The notes below the pieces were generated by a model. The model was not told the origin of the DNA, searched no databases, and was given only the letters and a program-made list of their open reading frames with translations. Source: Borrelia duttonii Ly (lineage in GTDB: Bacteria; Spirochaetota; Spirochaetia; Borreliales; Borreliaceae). Taken from it: a stretch of 64,000 nt of DNA. This document shows positions 37,343-47,341 of the stretch, in pieces. The DNA is taken from the NCBI RefSeq assembly GCF_000019685.1, contig NC_011229.1, positions 867,675 through 931,674 of the forward strand. The letters run 5' to 3'. How positions within the stretch are numbered: position 1 is the stretch's first letter; the number at the start of each line of letters is the position of its first letter. Made by a program: the position numbers and the translations under genes.

Positions 37343-38167
37343 TTAATGTTTATTATGTTTAGTATATATTAAATTTGTTATAAATTCTTTGATACTCATT
37401 TTATTAACATTAAATTGAAGTTCTATGGTATTTTTATCTTGTATTGTAGATGTTATAGGTCCTGAAATTATTATTTTTGTTGTATGTTTAAGGATACTTG
37501 GTATTAATTTTTTTGATGCAATAGAGAGTATTTTGGGGTTATTAGTGTTTAGATAAGCTTTAAAATTATATTCGTTGTCGTTTGCACTATTTGCAATGAA
37601 AATTCCTTTGTTAAAGGGAATTAAATTTGTTTTATTTATGTTGTTTGGAATGAGTTTAGTGATATCATTGATCAAAATGAATATTTCATGTTGATCAATG
37701 ATATCAATGTATTTTGTTATGAGTATGTTTGTATTTTGATGAGTTATTTCTTTTTGATTGATTAATATACCTTTTTTGTCTTTAGTTGGGGTTATATATA
37801 TGTTTGAATTTTTTATTTTCCATTTTGGGTTCATAAATATATTTCCACATGATTGAAAATTCGGATGATTGTTTATTTTCCAAAATATGCTTTTGGGAAA
37901 ATTGCCTGTTATTATTAATGAAAAAGTTTCTGGATTTTTTGTATAGCTTAAATATAAATTACCAACAGTATGAAGACCTATTTTATATTTCATTTCGAAT
38001 TCACTATATATGAATCTGTTTTTAGATAAATTTATATAAGCATATATATCTGATGAGGAGTCTAATAACATGATTGAAGATATATTTTTTTTAGGTGGAT
38101 GGTAAGTTAGAGTTACACATCCTATTAAAAGCATAGCAATACAAATATTAATAATTAATTTAAGCAT
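37343..38167 (-). CDS. Lipoprotein of unknown function
   Basis: 274 residues. The signal ends in the lipobox LLIGC with likely lipidated Cys17. The mature part is rich in Ile, Asn, Lys and beta-strand-like stretches and has no motif I recognise. The start overlaps the stop of ileS by 13 bases, so it is expressed from the clpC-ileS operon. Paralogous similarity could not be tested. The syntenic B. burgdorferi gene is, as I recall, also an uncharacterised lipoprotein. Confidence 0.75.
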   Translation of the reverse strand: MLKLIINICIAMLLIGCVTLTYHPPKKNISSIMLLDSSSDIYAYINLSKNRFIYSEFEMKYKIGLHTVGNLYLSYTKNPETFSLIITGNFPKSIFWKINNHPNFQSCGNIFMNPKWKIKNSNIYITPTKDKKGILINQKEITHQNTNILITKYIDIIDQHEIFILINDITKLIPNNINKTNLIPFNKGIFIANSANDNEYNFKAYLNTNNPKILSIASKKLIPSILKHTTKIIISGPITSTIQDKNTIELQFNVNKMSIKEFITNLIYTKHNKH

Positions 38168-41100
38168 TTTTCTATACCTATATTTACTGATATTTCCTCA
38201 TCTAGTTCTAAAGTTTTTAAGGCTTTTTTATTATTAATTTCTATTGTTATTGCCAAAGTTTCAGTTTTAATATAATTTTCAAAATTGTTGATTATTTTTG
38301 TAAGTATTTCATCATTATTTGTATATAGTATTATTCTGTCGGTAACATTGAAATTACTTTCTTTTCTTAAATTTTGTACTTTTCTTATAAGTTCTCGTGA
38401 TAGTCCTTCTAGATATAATTCTTCTGTAATTAAAGTATCTAGTCCTATTGTTATAGAATCTTCATTAATTACTTTTAAATTTTTTCTTTCATGTCTTTCT
38501 AGTATTATATCTTTTAGTGTTATATCATATGTATTATTGTTAATTGTAATTGTATGTTTGTTGCCATTTATTATTTCTAATATGTCTTCATTGCTTAGTT
38601 TTGTTATTGCTAATGCTACTGATTTCATATTTGTGCCGAGTTTGCTTCCAAGTTCTTTAAAATTTGCTTTTGCTTTATAAGTTACAAGTTCTTCTTCATT
38701 GGATTTTATTTTTATTTCTTTTGCATTAATCTCTTCAAGTATGATTTCTGTCATTTCTCTTAGAGTATTTTGTTCTTTATGATTTTTGGTGATTATGTAT
38801 ATTGTTTTAATAGGCTTTCGTATTTTTATATTGTGTGATGCTCTTAGTGCTCTTGCAATTGTTATTACTTTTCTTGTGAAATTCATTTTTTCTTCAAGTT
38901 CTATATTAATAAGTTCCTTAATTGATTGAGGATAATCATTTAAATGAATAGATTCTTTTTCATTTTTGGTCTTTAAATTTTGATATATTTCTTCTGTTAA
39001 AAAAGGGATAAATGGTGCAAGCATTAGCATTAAGTTTTTTAAAGTATAATATAATGTTTCATAAGCATCTGTTTTATCATTGTCATTTTCAGATTTCCAA
39101 AACCTTCTTCTTGATCGTCTTATATACCAGTTATTTAACTTGTCTATGAATGTAAGAAGTACGTCTATTGATTTTGTTAAGTTATATTTATCTATTTCTT
39201 CGTTTAATATTTGCTTTAAACTTTCAATTTCGCTAATTATCCATTTGTCAAGTATATTGGTTTTATATAGATTTACATGATTATTAGGTGTAAACTTGTC
39301 AATGATTGCATAAGTTATAAAAAATGAGTAAGCATTCCAAATAGGGATTATAATATTTTTTAAGACATCTTTAACCCCATCATCGCTGTATTTTAGATCA
39401 TCAGCTTTTATTACTGGACTCATTATCAAATAAAGTCTTAAAGCATCTGCTCCAAATGTGTTTATTATTTGTATTGGATCTGTATAATTTTTGAGTGATT
39501 TTGACATTTTTTTGCCGTCACTAGATAATACTAGTCCATTAACTATTACATTTTTGAATGCTGTTTTTTCAAAAAGAGCAGTTCCTAAAATTGTTAATGT
39601 ATAAAACCATCCTCTTGTTTGATCTAAGCCTTCTGCAATAAAATCGGCAGGGAAGATATTTTGGAATTTATCTTTATCTTTAAATGGATAATGTTTGCTT
39701 GCGTAAGGCATTGAACCAGATTCAAACCAGCAATCTAAAACCTCACTTGTTCTAACATATGTGCCACCATATTTGCTAGGCCAGGTTATCTTATCAATTT
39801 TATCTTTATGTAAATCGATAATCTTTTGTCCTGATAATTTTTCTAATTCTTCCCTAGATCCTATACATATTTTATTTCCTGTTTTTGAACATTTCCAAAT
39901 CGGTATTGGATTTCCCCAAAATCTATTTCTACTTATTGCCCAATCTCTTGCATTTTCTAGCCATTTGCCAAATCTTCCCTTTTTAAGATGTTCAGGTATC
40001 CAATTTATTTGTTCATTTGATCTTATAAGTTTTTCTTTGATTTTTTCAATATTGACAAACCATGAGCTTATAGGTCTATAAATTAGAGGTGAGTTTGTTC
40101 TATAGCAAAATGGATATCTGTGTAAATAGTTTTCTCTTTTGAATAAAAGATTCATTGATTTTAATTTTTCTATTATTTTATTATCCGCATCTTTAACAAA
40201 TAATCCTTCAAAATCTTTAACTTCGCTTGTGAATTTGCATTCGGCATCTATAGGTGTTATCATATCGGTTTGAGTATTTTTTTTAAGTATTTGATAGTCT
40301 TCTTCTCCAAATGGTGCAATGTGTACTATTCCTGTTCCGTCATCGGTTGTAACGTATTCTGCTGTATGAATTTTAAAAGCTCCTTTGTTCCGTTGGTTTA
40401 CAAAGTAATCAAATAGTGGTTCATATTCTATTCCCTTGAGATGTTCACCTTTAAATTGTTCTATTATTACGTATTTGTTTTCATCTTGATAGTAGTGATT
40501 TAATCTTTTTGTTCCTATTATGTATATTTCATTTTTTTCTTGATCAAGTACTTTAGAGTAATCTATGTCTTTCCCAACAGCAATTCCAAGATTTGTGGGT
40601 AATGTCCAGGGAGTTGTAGTCCATGCAAGCAGATATTCATTTTTATCTTTGATTTTAAATTTTATGGTTAATGATGGATCATGAATTTCTTTGTATTCAC
40701 CAAGATTGACCTCAAAATTTGATAAAGGAGTTGCAAGTTTTGGAGAATATGGCAATACATAGTAGCTTTCATAAATTAAACCTTTATTGTAAAGGGTTTT
40801 AAATACCCACCATACGGATTCCATGAATGTTAGATCCATTGTTTTGTAATTATTCTCAAAGTCAACCCATCTTCCCAGTCGTGTTATTATTTTTTTCCAT
40901 TCTTTTGTGTACCTTAAAACTATATTTCTGCATTCTTCATTAAATTTATCGATACCATATTGTTCTATTTCATATCTTCCAGATAATTTTAAAGATTTTT
41001 CTACTTCATATTCTACTGGTAATCCATGAGTATCCCATCCAAAATATCTCTTGACATGCTTTCCTTTCATTGTTTGATATCTTGGAATTATGTCTTTAAT

Positions 41101-41289
41101 TGTATTTGGGACAAAATGTCCAAAATGGGGAAGCCCTGTTGCAAATGGTGGACCATCATAGAATGTAAATTCTTCACATCCTTCTCGTTGTTTCATCGAT
41201 TTTTCGAAAATTTTATTATCATTCCAAAATTGTAATATTTTTTCTTCTAATTGGGGAAAATGTACTTTATTTTCTACTTTTTTGAACAT
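38155..41289 (-). CDS. ileS: Isoleucyl-tRNA synthetase, eukaryote-like type
   Basis: 1,044 residues. The HIGH motif is HFGH (residues 55-58) in [21 protein letters not shown] occurs in [11 protein letters not shown]. Editing-domain pieces such as [11 protein letters not shown] are present. The sequence around HFGH and the [12 protein letters not shown] segment resemble the eukaryotic/archaeal-type enzyme, which is often less sensitive to mupirocin. The C-terminal zinc finger of the common bacterial type is absent. It charges tRNA with isoleucine. It overlaps clpC by 16 bases and the lipoprotein gene by 13. Confidence 0.95.
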   Translation of the reverse strand: MFKKVENKVHFPQLEEKILQFWNDNKIFEKSMKQREGCEEFTFYDGPPFATGLPHFGHFVPNTIKDIIPRYQTMKGKHVKRYFGWDTHGLPVEYEVEKSLKLSGRYEIEQYGIDKFNEECRNIVLRYTKEWKKIITRLGRWVDFENNYKTMDLTFMESVWWVFKTLYNKGLIYESYYVLPYSPKLATPLSNFEVNLGEYKEIHDPSLTIKFKIKDKNEYLLAWTTTPWTLPTNLGIAVGKDIDYSKVLDQEKNEIYIIGTKRLNHYYQDENKYVIIEQFKGEHLKGIEYEPLFDYFVNQRNKGAFKIHTAEYVTTDDGTGIVHIAPFGEEDYQILKKNTQTDMITPIDAECKFTSEVKDFEGLFVKDADNKIIEKLKSMNLLFKRENYLHRYPFCYRTNSPLIYRPISSWFVNIEKIKEKLIRSNEQINWIPEHLKKGRFGKWLENARDWAISRNRFWGNPIPIWKCSKTGNKICIGSREELEKLSGQKIIDLHKDKIDKITWPSKYGGTYVRTSEVLDCWFESGSMPYASKHYPFKDKDKFQNIFPADFIAEGLDQTRGWFYTLTILGTALFEKTAFKNVIVNGLVLSSDGKKMSKSLKNYTDPIQIINTFGADALRLYLIMSPVIKADDLKYSDDGVKDVLKNIIIPIWNAYSFFITYAIIDKFTPNNHVNLYKTNILDKWIISEIESLKQILNEEIDKYNLTKSIDVLLTFIDKLNNWYIRRSRRRFWKSENDNDKTDAYETLYYTLKNLMLMLAPFIPFLTEEIYQNLKTKNEKESIHLNDYPQSIKELINIELEEKMNFTRKVITIARALRASHNIKIRKPIKTIYIITKNHKEQNTLREMTEIILEEINAKEIKIKSNEEELVTYKAKANFKELGSKLGTNMKSVALAITKLSNEDILEIINGNKHTITINNNTYDITLKDIILERHERKNLKVINEDSITIGLDTLITEELYLEGLSRELIRKVQNLRKESNFNVTDRIILYTNNDEILTKIINNFENYIKTETLAITIEINNKKALKTLELDEEISVNIGIEKCLN

Positions 41290-43508
41290 AAAATTTCCTT
41301 TTGTTTGATTTTTATATTGTTTTGTTCTAAATATATTTTTATTAGATTTATATTAGGATTGTGAAATATTTGATTAATAATTTTTTCTTCTATGTTTTCT
41401 TTTACTGCATTTAAAATGCTTCTTGCTCCGGAATTTTTATCATAATATTTTTTTATTATATGATTTTTAAGAGAGTCATCAATTTCTATTTGAATGTTTT
41501 TTAGGCTAAATTTTTGAGTAAGTTCTTTGCAGTAATTATCGTAAATTATGCTGAGGTCTTTTTCTGTTAATACATTAAGAATTATTTTTTTTTGTATTTT
41601 ATCTATTAATGATAACTTAAGTTTTGTTTTAAGTTCATTATTGATTGTGCTTTTAATATCTATATTATTGTCTGTTTTATTAAATCCAAGGATGCCTTTT
41701 CCAAGTAATATTTTACTGCCAATAGATGTACTTAAAACAATGATGCTATTTTTAAAAGATATTTTATCTTCTTTATTGTCAATTAGTTCTCCATTTTCAA
41801 GTATTTGTTCTATTATGCTCATTACGGAATTATGCGCATATTCAATATTTTCAAATATGATGAATGCTCTAGGATTATATTTTAGTCTGTTTATTAAAAT
41901 ACCACCGTCAGTATAACCTGCGTATCCTGGATTTGTTCCTATTAGTTTTGATATAGAAGTTTCTTCTCTGTAATCTGACATATCTAACTGTAGTATTGAA
42001 TTTTGATCTTTAATCATGATTTTTGATATTGTTTTTGATAGTATTGTTTTTCCACTTCCACTTGAACCTATGAGCAATATTGATGTTAATGGTTGTATAT
42101 TATTGTTGATGCCTAGTTTTGTTTTTACCATTTCTATAATGATTTCATCTATGGCAGATTCTTGTCCAATTATTTTTTCTTTGATGTTTATTGTTTCTTC
42201 TTTAAGATATGCAATTTCTTCTGTGAGATTAAGTTTTACCTTAATGCCAAAAAATTCATCTGTTGTATTTTTAATATCCTCGGCATTTACTATTTTTGTA
42301 TTTATTTCTTGTTGTTTTTTCTGGGCTCCAGCAATGTCAATTAGATCAATTGCTTTATCGGGAAATTTTCTATTAGTTAAATATTGTGATGATAAGCTAA
42401 TAACATTTTCTATGGCTTCTTTTTCATAAGTGACGCCGTGATAGTTTTCAAAGTTTTTTATTATGCTGTTGATTATGTTGAGAGTTTCTTTTTCATCAGG
42501 TTCTTTGATTGATATTGTTTGAAATCTTCTAGTGAATGCCTTGTCTTTGGATATGTGTTTTCTATATTCATCATAAGTCGTTGCACCTATTATTTGTATT
42601 GCAGAACGAGAGAGAATAGGTTTTAAGATATTTGCTGCGTCAATAGAACCTTCAGAATTTCCTGCTCCTATTAAAGTGTGTATTTCATCAATAAAGATTA
42701 TTATGTTTTTATTATTTTTTATAGACTTAATTATATTATTTAATCTTTCTTCAAATTCACCTCTATATTTAGTTCCAGAAACTAAGTCAGAAGTTTCAAT
42801 TTGTAGTATTATTTTATTTTGTAATTGGCTTTTTATTTCTTTGTTTGCAATTTTAATGGCAAGTCCTTCAACAATTGCTGTTTTTCCAATCCCAGGTTCT
42901 CCTATTAAAATTGTGCTATTTTTGTTTCTTCGTTCAAGTATGCTTATTAATGATTGAATTTCTTTTTCACGTCCTATTAGGGGATCGAGTTTTTTTTCTT
43001 TTGCAAGTGTTGTGAGATTTTTAACGTATTTGTTAATTTCAAAGTAGTCGTTTTGTCTTGTTTCATCTTCAAATTCTTTATATGTTTCAATTAATCTTAT
43101 TTTATCTATGCTTGTTATTATATTATCTTCATCGAAGTTAAAGCTTAGTTTATTAAGTTTATATTTTTTGAGAAGCTTTTTTGTTTTTAAAATCTGATAA
43201 AAAATTTCTTTTATGCCTATTAAAGTTTTGGACTTAAATTCTTTTTTTGTTTGGTCAATAAGAGTAAAGATTTCTCTGCTTATTTTTGGGATGACAATTT
43301 CATTGGTGCCAATTAAAACTTTTTCTAGCTTTTCTATTTCATATAATGTATCTTGTTTGATATTTTTTAAAGTTTTGGTTTCTATATTTTTTATTTCAGA
43401 TTTTTTAGGATGAATTAATAATATAGACATTAATAAATGCCAACTTGAGACTTCTCTATTTTTATTTTTTCTAGCTACTTCTCTTGACGATATTTCAACT
43501 AGGTTCAT
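41274..43508 (-). CDS. clpC: ClpC/ClpA-type AAA+ unfoldase with degenerate second ATPase domain
   Basis: 744 residues. A reduced N-domain precedes AAA domain 1, which has Walker A GEPGIGKT (203-210), Walker B IFIDEIH and arginine finger TRRF. Domain 2 keeps Walker A GSSGSGKT (481-488) and the sensor-2 GAR. Its Walker B reads [10 protein letters not shown] instead of LLDEIEKAH, so D and E become E and N. Sensor 1 and the NRID arginine-finger segment also look changed. A likely ClpP-binding loop ILGF lies at about 606-609. Domain 2 may bind but not efficiently hydrolyse ATP. It overlaps ileS. Confidence 0.88.
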   Translation of the reverse strand: MNLVEISSREVARKNKNREVSSWHLLMSILLIHPKKSEIKNIETKTLKNIKQDTLYEIEKLEKVLIGTNEIVIPKISREIFTLIDQTKKEFKSKTLIGIKEIFYQILKTKKLLKKYKLNKLSFNFDEDNIITSIDKIRLIETYKEFEDETRQNDYFEINKYVKNLTTLAKEKKLDPLIGREKEIQSLISILERRNKNSTILIGEPGIGKTAIVEGLAIKIANKEIKSQLQNKIILQIETSDLVSGTKYRGEFEERLNNIIKSIKNNKNIIIFIDEIHTLIGAGNSEGSIDAANILKPILSRSAIQIIGATTYDEYRKHISKDKAFTRRFQTISIKEPDEKETLNIINSIIKNFENYHGVTYEKEAIENVISLSSQYLTNRKFPDKAIDLIDIAGAQKKQQEINTKIVNAEDIKNTTDEFFGIKVKLNLTEEIAYLKEETINIKEKIIGQESAIDEIIIEMVKTKLGINNNIQPLTSILLIGSSGSGKTILSKTISKIMIKDQNSILQLDMSDYREETSISKLIGTNPGYAGYTDGGILINRLKYNPRAFIIFENIEYAHNSVMSIIEQILENGELIDNKEDKISFKNSIIVLSTSIGSKILLGKGILGFNKTDNNIDIKSTINNELKTKLKLSLIDKIQKKIILNVLTEKDLSIIYDNYCKELTQKFSLKNIQIEIDDSLKNHIIKKYYDKNSGARSILNAVKENIEEKIINQIFHNPNINLIKIYLEQNNIKIKQKEILCSKK

Positions 43509-43524
43509 TAATTTGTCTGTTATA

Positions 43525-45234
43525 TTAATATTTTTCTATCTCCATCTTTATTTTGTTCATTATATCAAAAATACTATTTTTTTGTTCGTATCTTGAATAT
43601 ATGGATATATAAAATTTAATTTTTGCTTCCGTGCCAGATGGCCTAATTGTTATTTCGATTTTATTTTCTAATAAGAATTTTATTGCATTTGTGGTGTGTG
43701 TATAGCCTTTTATTGTATATATGTTTCCATGCATATCGATTTCTTTTAGTGTTTTATAATCTAATTTTTTAATTATGAAAAGACCTGCAAATTCTTTTGT
43801 AATATTGTTTCTAAATTGTAACATTAATTTTTCTCTTAAAAAATCACCATTAGTTTCTTTAAAGATTTTATTAATTGTAAAATCTTCGTAATATCCAAAT
43901 TCTTTGTACATTGTTTGTAGATATTGATTTATTGTGATTTGGTTTTTTTTTAGTGTAAACATTAAATCACAAAATCCTTTTATGGCTGAAAATGCATCTT
44001 TATCTCTAGTTCCAGTGCCAATTAGGTATCCATGGCTTTCTTCACATCCAAAAATAAATTTTTTGTTTGGTTCTTTTTTTTGTATCTTATCTATTAAGTT
44101 TCCTATCCATTTAAATCCTGTATATGTTCTATATAATGTTGTGTTGAATTTTTGAGCTATTTTATCTAACATTGGGGTTGTGACAAAAGAGGCTATTATA
44201 AAGGTGTTTTTGGGGTTGTTTTCTCTAGATAGTAAATAGTGCATTAAGATGCATGCAATTTGATTTCCATTTAAAATTTTCCATTTTCTGTTTTCTTTGA
44301 AAGCAATACCCAATCGATCAGCATCTGGATCTGTTGCAAATGCAATATCACAGTTTGTTTTCTTTGCAAGTTCTATTACTCTAGACATGGTTGTATGTTC
44401 TTCAGGATTGGGATATTTGACTGTAGGAAATTCTGGATCAGGATTTATTTGTGTTTGTTCTGTTAAAAGTTCTACTTTGCTACCTTTAAATAATTTCTTT
44501 ATTATTGTTCCTCCTGTTCCATGCAAAGGAGTATATGCGATTCGTAAATTTGTAGTTTTACTTTTTTGATTGAAATTAGGAAATTCGTCATTTATTTTTT
44601 GTATGTATTTAATATCAATTTCATTTTTAAGTTCAATTATTATTCTTTTATTTATTCCTTCTCTTTTTATTAATGTATGTTTGATATTAGATACTTTTTG
44701 TATTTCCGATATTATTTTTGCATCATGTGGATCTATTATTTGAGCACCTCCTTTCCAGTATACTTTATATCCGTTGTATTCTTTTGTATTATGACTTGCT
44801 GTTATCATTATTCCAAGATCGCAGTTTAATTTTCTAACTGTGTAGGATAATTGTGGAGTTGTTCTTAAATTTTTATATATGTAAACTTTAATCCCATTTG
44901 AGGCAAAAATTTCCGCAGCTTCGTATGCAAATTCTTTTGAAAAATGTCTTGAGTCATAACTTATTGCGATTTTAGGATTTTGTGTTATTGTAAGGATATA
45001 GTTGGCAATTCCTTGACTTGCTTTGGCGATGTTGTATGTATTAATATAGCATGATCCAGCCCCAATTATACCTCTCATGCCAGCAGTACCAAATTCTAGT
45101 TCTTTGTGAAATCTATTGTATATTTCTGTTTCATTATTTTCTTTAAGCAATTTGATAGCTTCATCTTTAAAAAAATTGTTTTTTTCAAATTGTATATATT
45201 GTTTTAATTTTTTTTGAAGTTTATTATTTTTCAT
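43525..45234 (-). CDS. pgm: Phosphoglucomutase / phosphomannomutase
   Basis: 569 residues. The phosphoserine is Ser147 in TASHNTKEYNGYKVYW. The magnesium loop is ATDPDADRLGIA, the sugar-binding loop GCEESHGYLIG, and the phosphate-binding loop RPSGTEAKIKF. This is the full set for the alpha-D-phosphohexomutase family, of the long Pgm2-like type. It interconverts hexose 1- and 6-phosphates for envelope sugar supply. The gene ends 16 bases upstream of the clpC start. It is divergent from uvrB across 115 bases of A+T-rich promoter DNA. Confidence 0.93.
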   Translation of the reverse strand: MKNNKLQKKLKQYIQFEKNNFFKDEAIKLLKENNETEIYNRFHKELEFGTAGMRGIIGAGSCYINTYNIAKASQGIANYILTITQNPKIAISYDSRHFSKEFAYEAAEIFASNGIKVYIYKNLRTTPQLSYTVRKLNCDLGIMITASHNTKEYNGYKVYWKGGAQIIDPHDAKIISEIQKVSNIKHTLIKREGINKRIIIELKNEIDIKYIQKINDEFPNFNQKSKTTNLRIAYTPLHGTGGTIIKKLFKGSKVELLTEQTQINPDPEFPTVKYPNPEEHTTMSRVIELAKKTNCDIAFATDPDADRLGIAFKENRKWKILNGNQIACILMHYLLSRENNPKNTFIIASFVTTPMLDKIAQKFNTTLYRTYTGFKWIGNLIDKIQKKEPNKKFIFGCEESHGYLIGTGTRDKDAFSAIKGFCDLMFTLKKNQITINQYLQTMYKEFGYYEDFTINKIFKETNGDFLREKLMLQFRNNITKEFAGLFIIKKLDYKTLKEIDMHGNIYTIKGYTHTTNAIKFLLENKIEITIRPSGTEAKIKFYISIYSRYEQKNSIFDIMNKIKMEIEKY

Positions 45235-45349
45235 ATTATTTTCCTTTATTTTGTTATTTGAGAATTTATAATTAAATTATAAAATAATAAAATATAACTG
45301 TAGAGTTGATTATTATATTTGATTTATAATCTTTTTATTTGGGGTTTTC

Positions 45350-47314
45350 ATGCAATTTTGTTTAAAGTCTGATTATTTTCCTGCTGGTGATCAACCGAAA
45401 GCAATAAGAGAGATTAAGGAATCTATTTTACGTAATAATAGGTATCAGACTTTAAAAGGTGTGACAGGTAGTGGTAAAACTTTTACAATCGCTAATATTA
45501 TTAGGGATTTAGAGCGCCCTTCTTTAATAATTAGTCATAATAAAACTTTAGCAGCACAGCTTTATAGAGAATTTAAAGATTTTTTTCCAGATAATGCAGT
45601 TGAGTATTTTGTTTCTTATTATGATTATTATCAGCCTGAATCTTATGTTCCCTCAAAGGATCTATATATAGAAAAGGAAGCTACTATTAATGAAGATATT
45701 GAAATAAAGAGAATAAGGACAGTAACATCTCTTTCTAGAAGACGAGATGTTATTGTTGTTGCTACTGTTTCTTCAATTTATGCATTAGGTTCACCAATAT
45801 TTTTTAAAAGTGCTGCTAATGTTTTTTTTGTAGGACAAAAAATTTCCATTAAGGAGATAGCAGACGTTTTTGTTAAACTTCAATATGAAAGGACGTTTAC
45901 AAATCTTGAACATGATAAATTTTCTATTAAGGGTGATGTTGTTGAAATATGGCCTAGTAATGAACATGGTGATTTTGCATATAGAATTTATTTGGATTTT
46001 GATAAAATTATGCAGATCAACAGGATTAGTCCACTTACAAAAAAAAAATTAGGTTTTGCTAATGAATTTACGCTTTTTGCTAAATCTTATTTTGTTATTC
46101 CTTATGAAAAAATATTAAATGCTTTGCCTGAAATACAGGTTGATTTAGAAATGCAATATCGTTATTTTCAAGAAAATAATAAGCTTGTTGAAGCTGAAAG
46201 GCTTAAACAAAGAGTTAAATATGATATTGAAATGTTAAGGGAAACAGGGTCTTGTCAGGGTATAGAAAATTATTCTGCATATTTTGGCGGGGATGAGATA
46301 GATAGGCCTTATTGTCTTTTCGATTTTTTTCCTGAAGATTATTTGCTATTTATTGATGAATCTCATGTTACTTTACCTCAGTTTAGAGGAATGTATAATG
46401 GAGATTATTCAAGAAAATTAAATCTTGTGAATTTTGGTTTTAGATTGCCATCAGCGCTGAAGAATAGACCACTTAAGTATTATGAGTTTGAGTCTTTGAT
46501 TAATCAAGCTGTTTTTGTATCGGCAACGCCTGGCCTTGAGGAATCTGAAAAGAGTAGTGTTATTGTTGAACAAATAATACGTCCAACAGGTCTTATTGAT
46601 CCAGAAATTATTTTGAGACCTTCAGATGGACAAATAGAAGATATTTATAGTGAAATTCAAAGAAGAGTAGTTTTAAATGAGAAGATTTTAATTACAACTT
46701 TGACTAAAAAAATGTCTGAGGATTTGACAGATTATTTATTGACTCTTGGAATAAAGGCCAGGTATTTACATGCAGAATTTAATGCTATTGAAAGAGTAAA
46801 TATTATTACATCTCTTAGGAAATCAGAGATTGATGTTATTGTGGGGATTAATTTGTTAAGAGAAGGTTTAGATATTCCCGAGGTTTCTCTTGTTATTATA
46901 CTAGATGCTGATAAGGTAGGATTTTTAAGGTCAGCTTCTTCTTTAATTCAGATTATTGGTAGAGCTGCTAGAAACTCGCATGGTTGTGTTATAATGTACT
47001 ATGATCAAATAAGTTGTGCAATGCAAGAGGCCATTGAAGAAACACGTAGAAGGCGGAATATTCAAATTGAATATAATAAAGCGAATAATATTGTTCCAAA
47101 AACTATTGTCAAAAAAGTGCAAAGTATTTTAGAAAAAGAATTTAAAAATGAAACTCTTGATTATAATGTTGAAAAAATTATTTCCGATAATAATTTATCT
47201 AGAGAAGATCTTATCATTAAGCTTAAATTTGAGCTTAATGAAGCGGTTGAGGATGAGAGGTTTGAAGATGCTATCTTTTTGAGAGATAAAATCAAAGAGC
47301 TTATTAATATATGA
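45350..47314 (+). CDS. uvrB: Excinuclease ABC subunit B
   Basis: 654 residues. P-loop [10 protein letters not shown] at residues 38-47 and the beta-hairpin region YYDYYQPE are present. Helicase motifs follow ([37 protein letters not shown]). A C-terminal UVR motif, [18 protein letters not shown], contacts UvrC. It verifies DNA damage in nucleotide excision repair. It begins 8-9 bases after TTTGGGG. uvrA follows 27 bases downstream, so both are cotranscribed. Confidence 0.96.
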   Translation: MQFCLKSDYFPAGDQPKAIREIKESILRNNRYQTLKGVTGSGKTFTIANIIRDLERPSLIISHNKTLAAQLYREFKDFFPDNAVEYFVSYYDYYQPESYVPSKDLYIEKEATINEDIEIKRIRTVTSLSRRRDVIVVATVSSIYALGSPIFFKSAANVFFVGQKISIKEIADVFVKLQYERTFTNLEHDKFSIKGDVVEIWPSNEHGDFAYRIYLDFDKIMQINRISPLTKKKLGFANEFTLFAKSYFVIPYEKILNALPEIQVDLEMQYRYFQENNKLVEAERLKQRVKYDIEMLRETGSCQGIENYSAYFGGDEIDRPYCLFDFFPEDYLLFIDESHVTLPQFRGMYNGDYSRKLNLVNFGFRLPSALKNRPLKYYEFESLINQAVFVSATPGLEESEKSSVIVEQIIRPTGLIDPEIILRPSDGQIEDIYSEIQRRVVLNEKILITTLTKKMSEDLTDYLLTLGIKARYLHAEFNAIERVNIITSLRKSEIDVIVGINLLREGLDIPEVSLVIILDADKVGFLRSASSLIQIIGRAARNSHGCVIMYYDQISCAMQEAIEETRRRRNIQIEYNKANNIVPKTIVKKVQSILEKEFKNETLDYNVEKIISDNNLSREDLIIKLKFELNEAVEDERFEDAIFLRDKIKELINI

Positions 47315-47341
47315 TGTTTTAATAACGAGGAGTTTATATTT

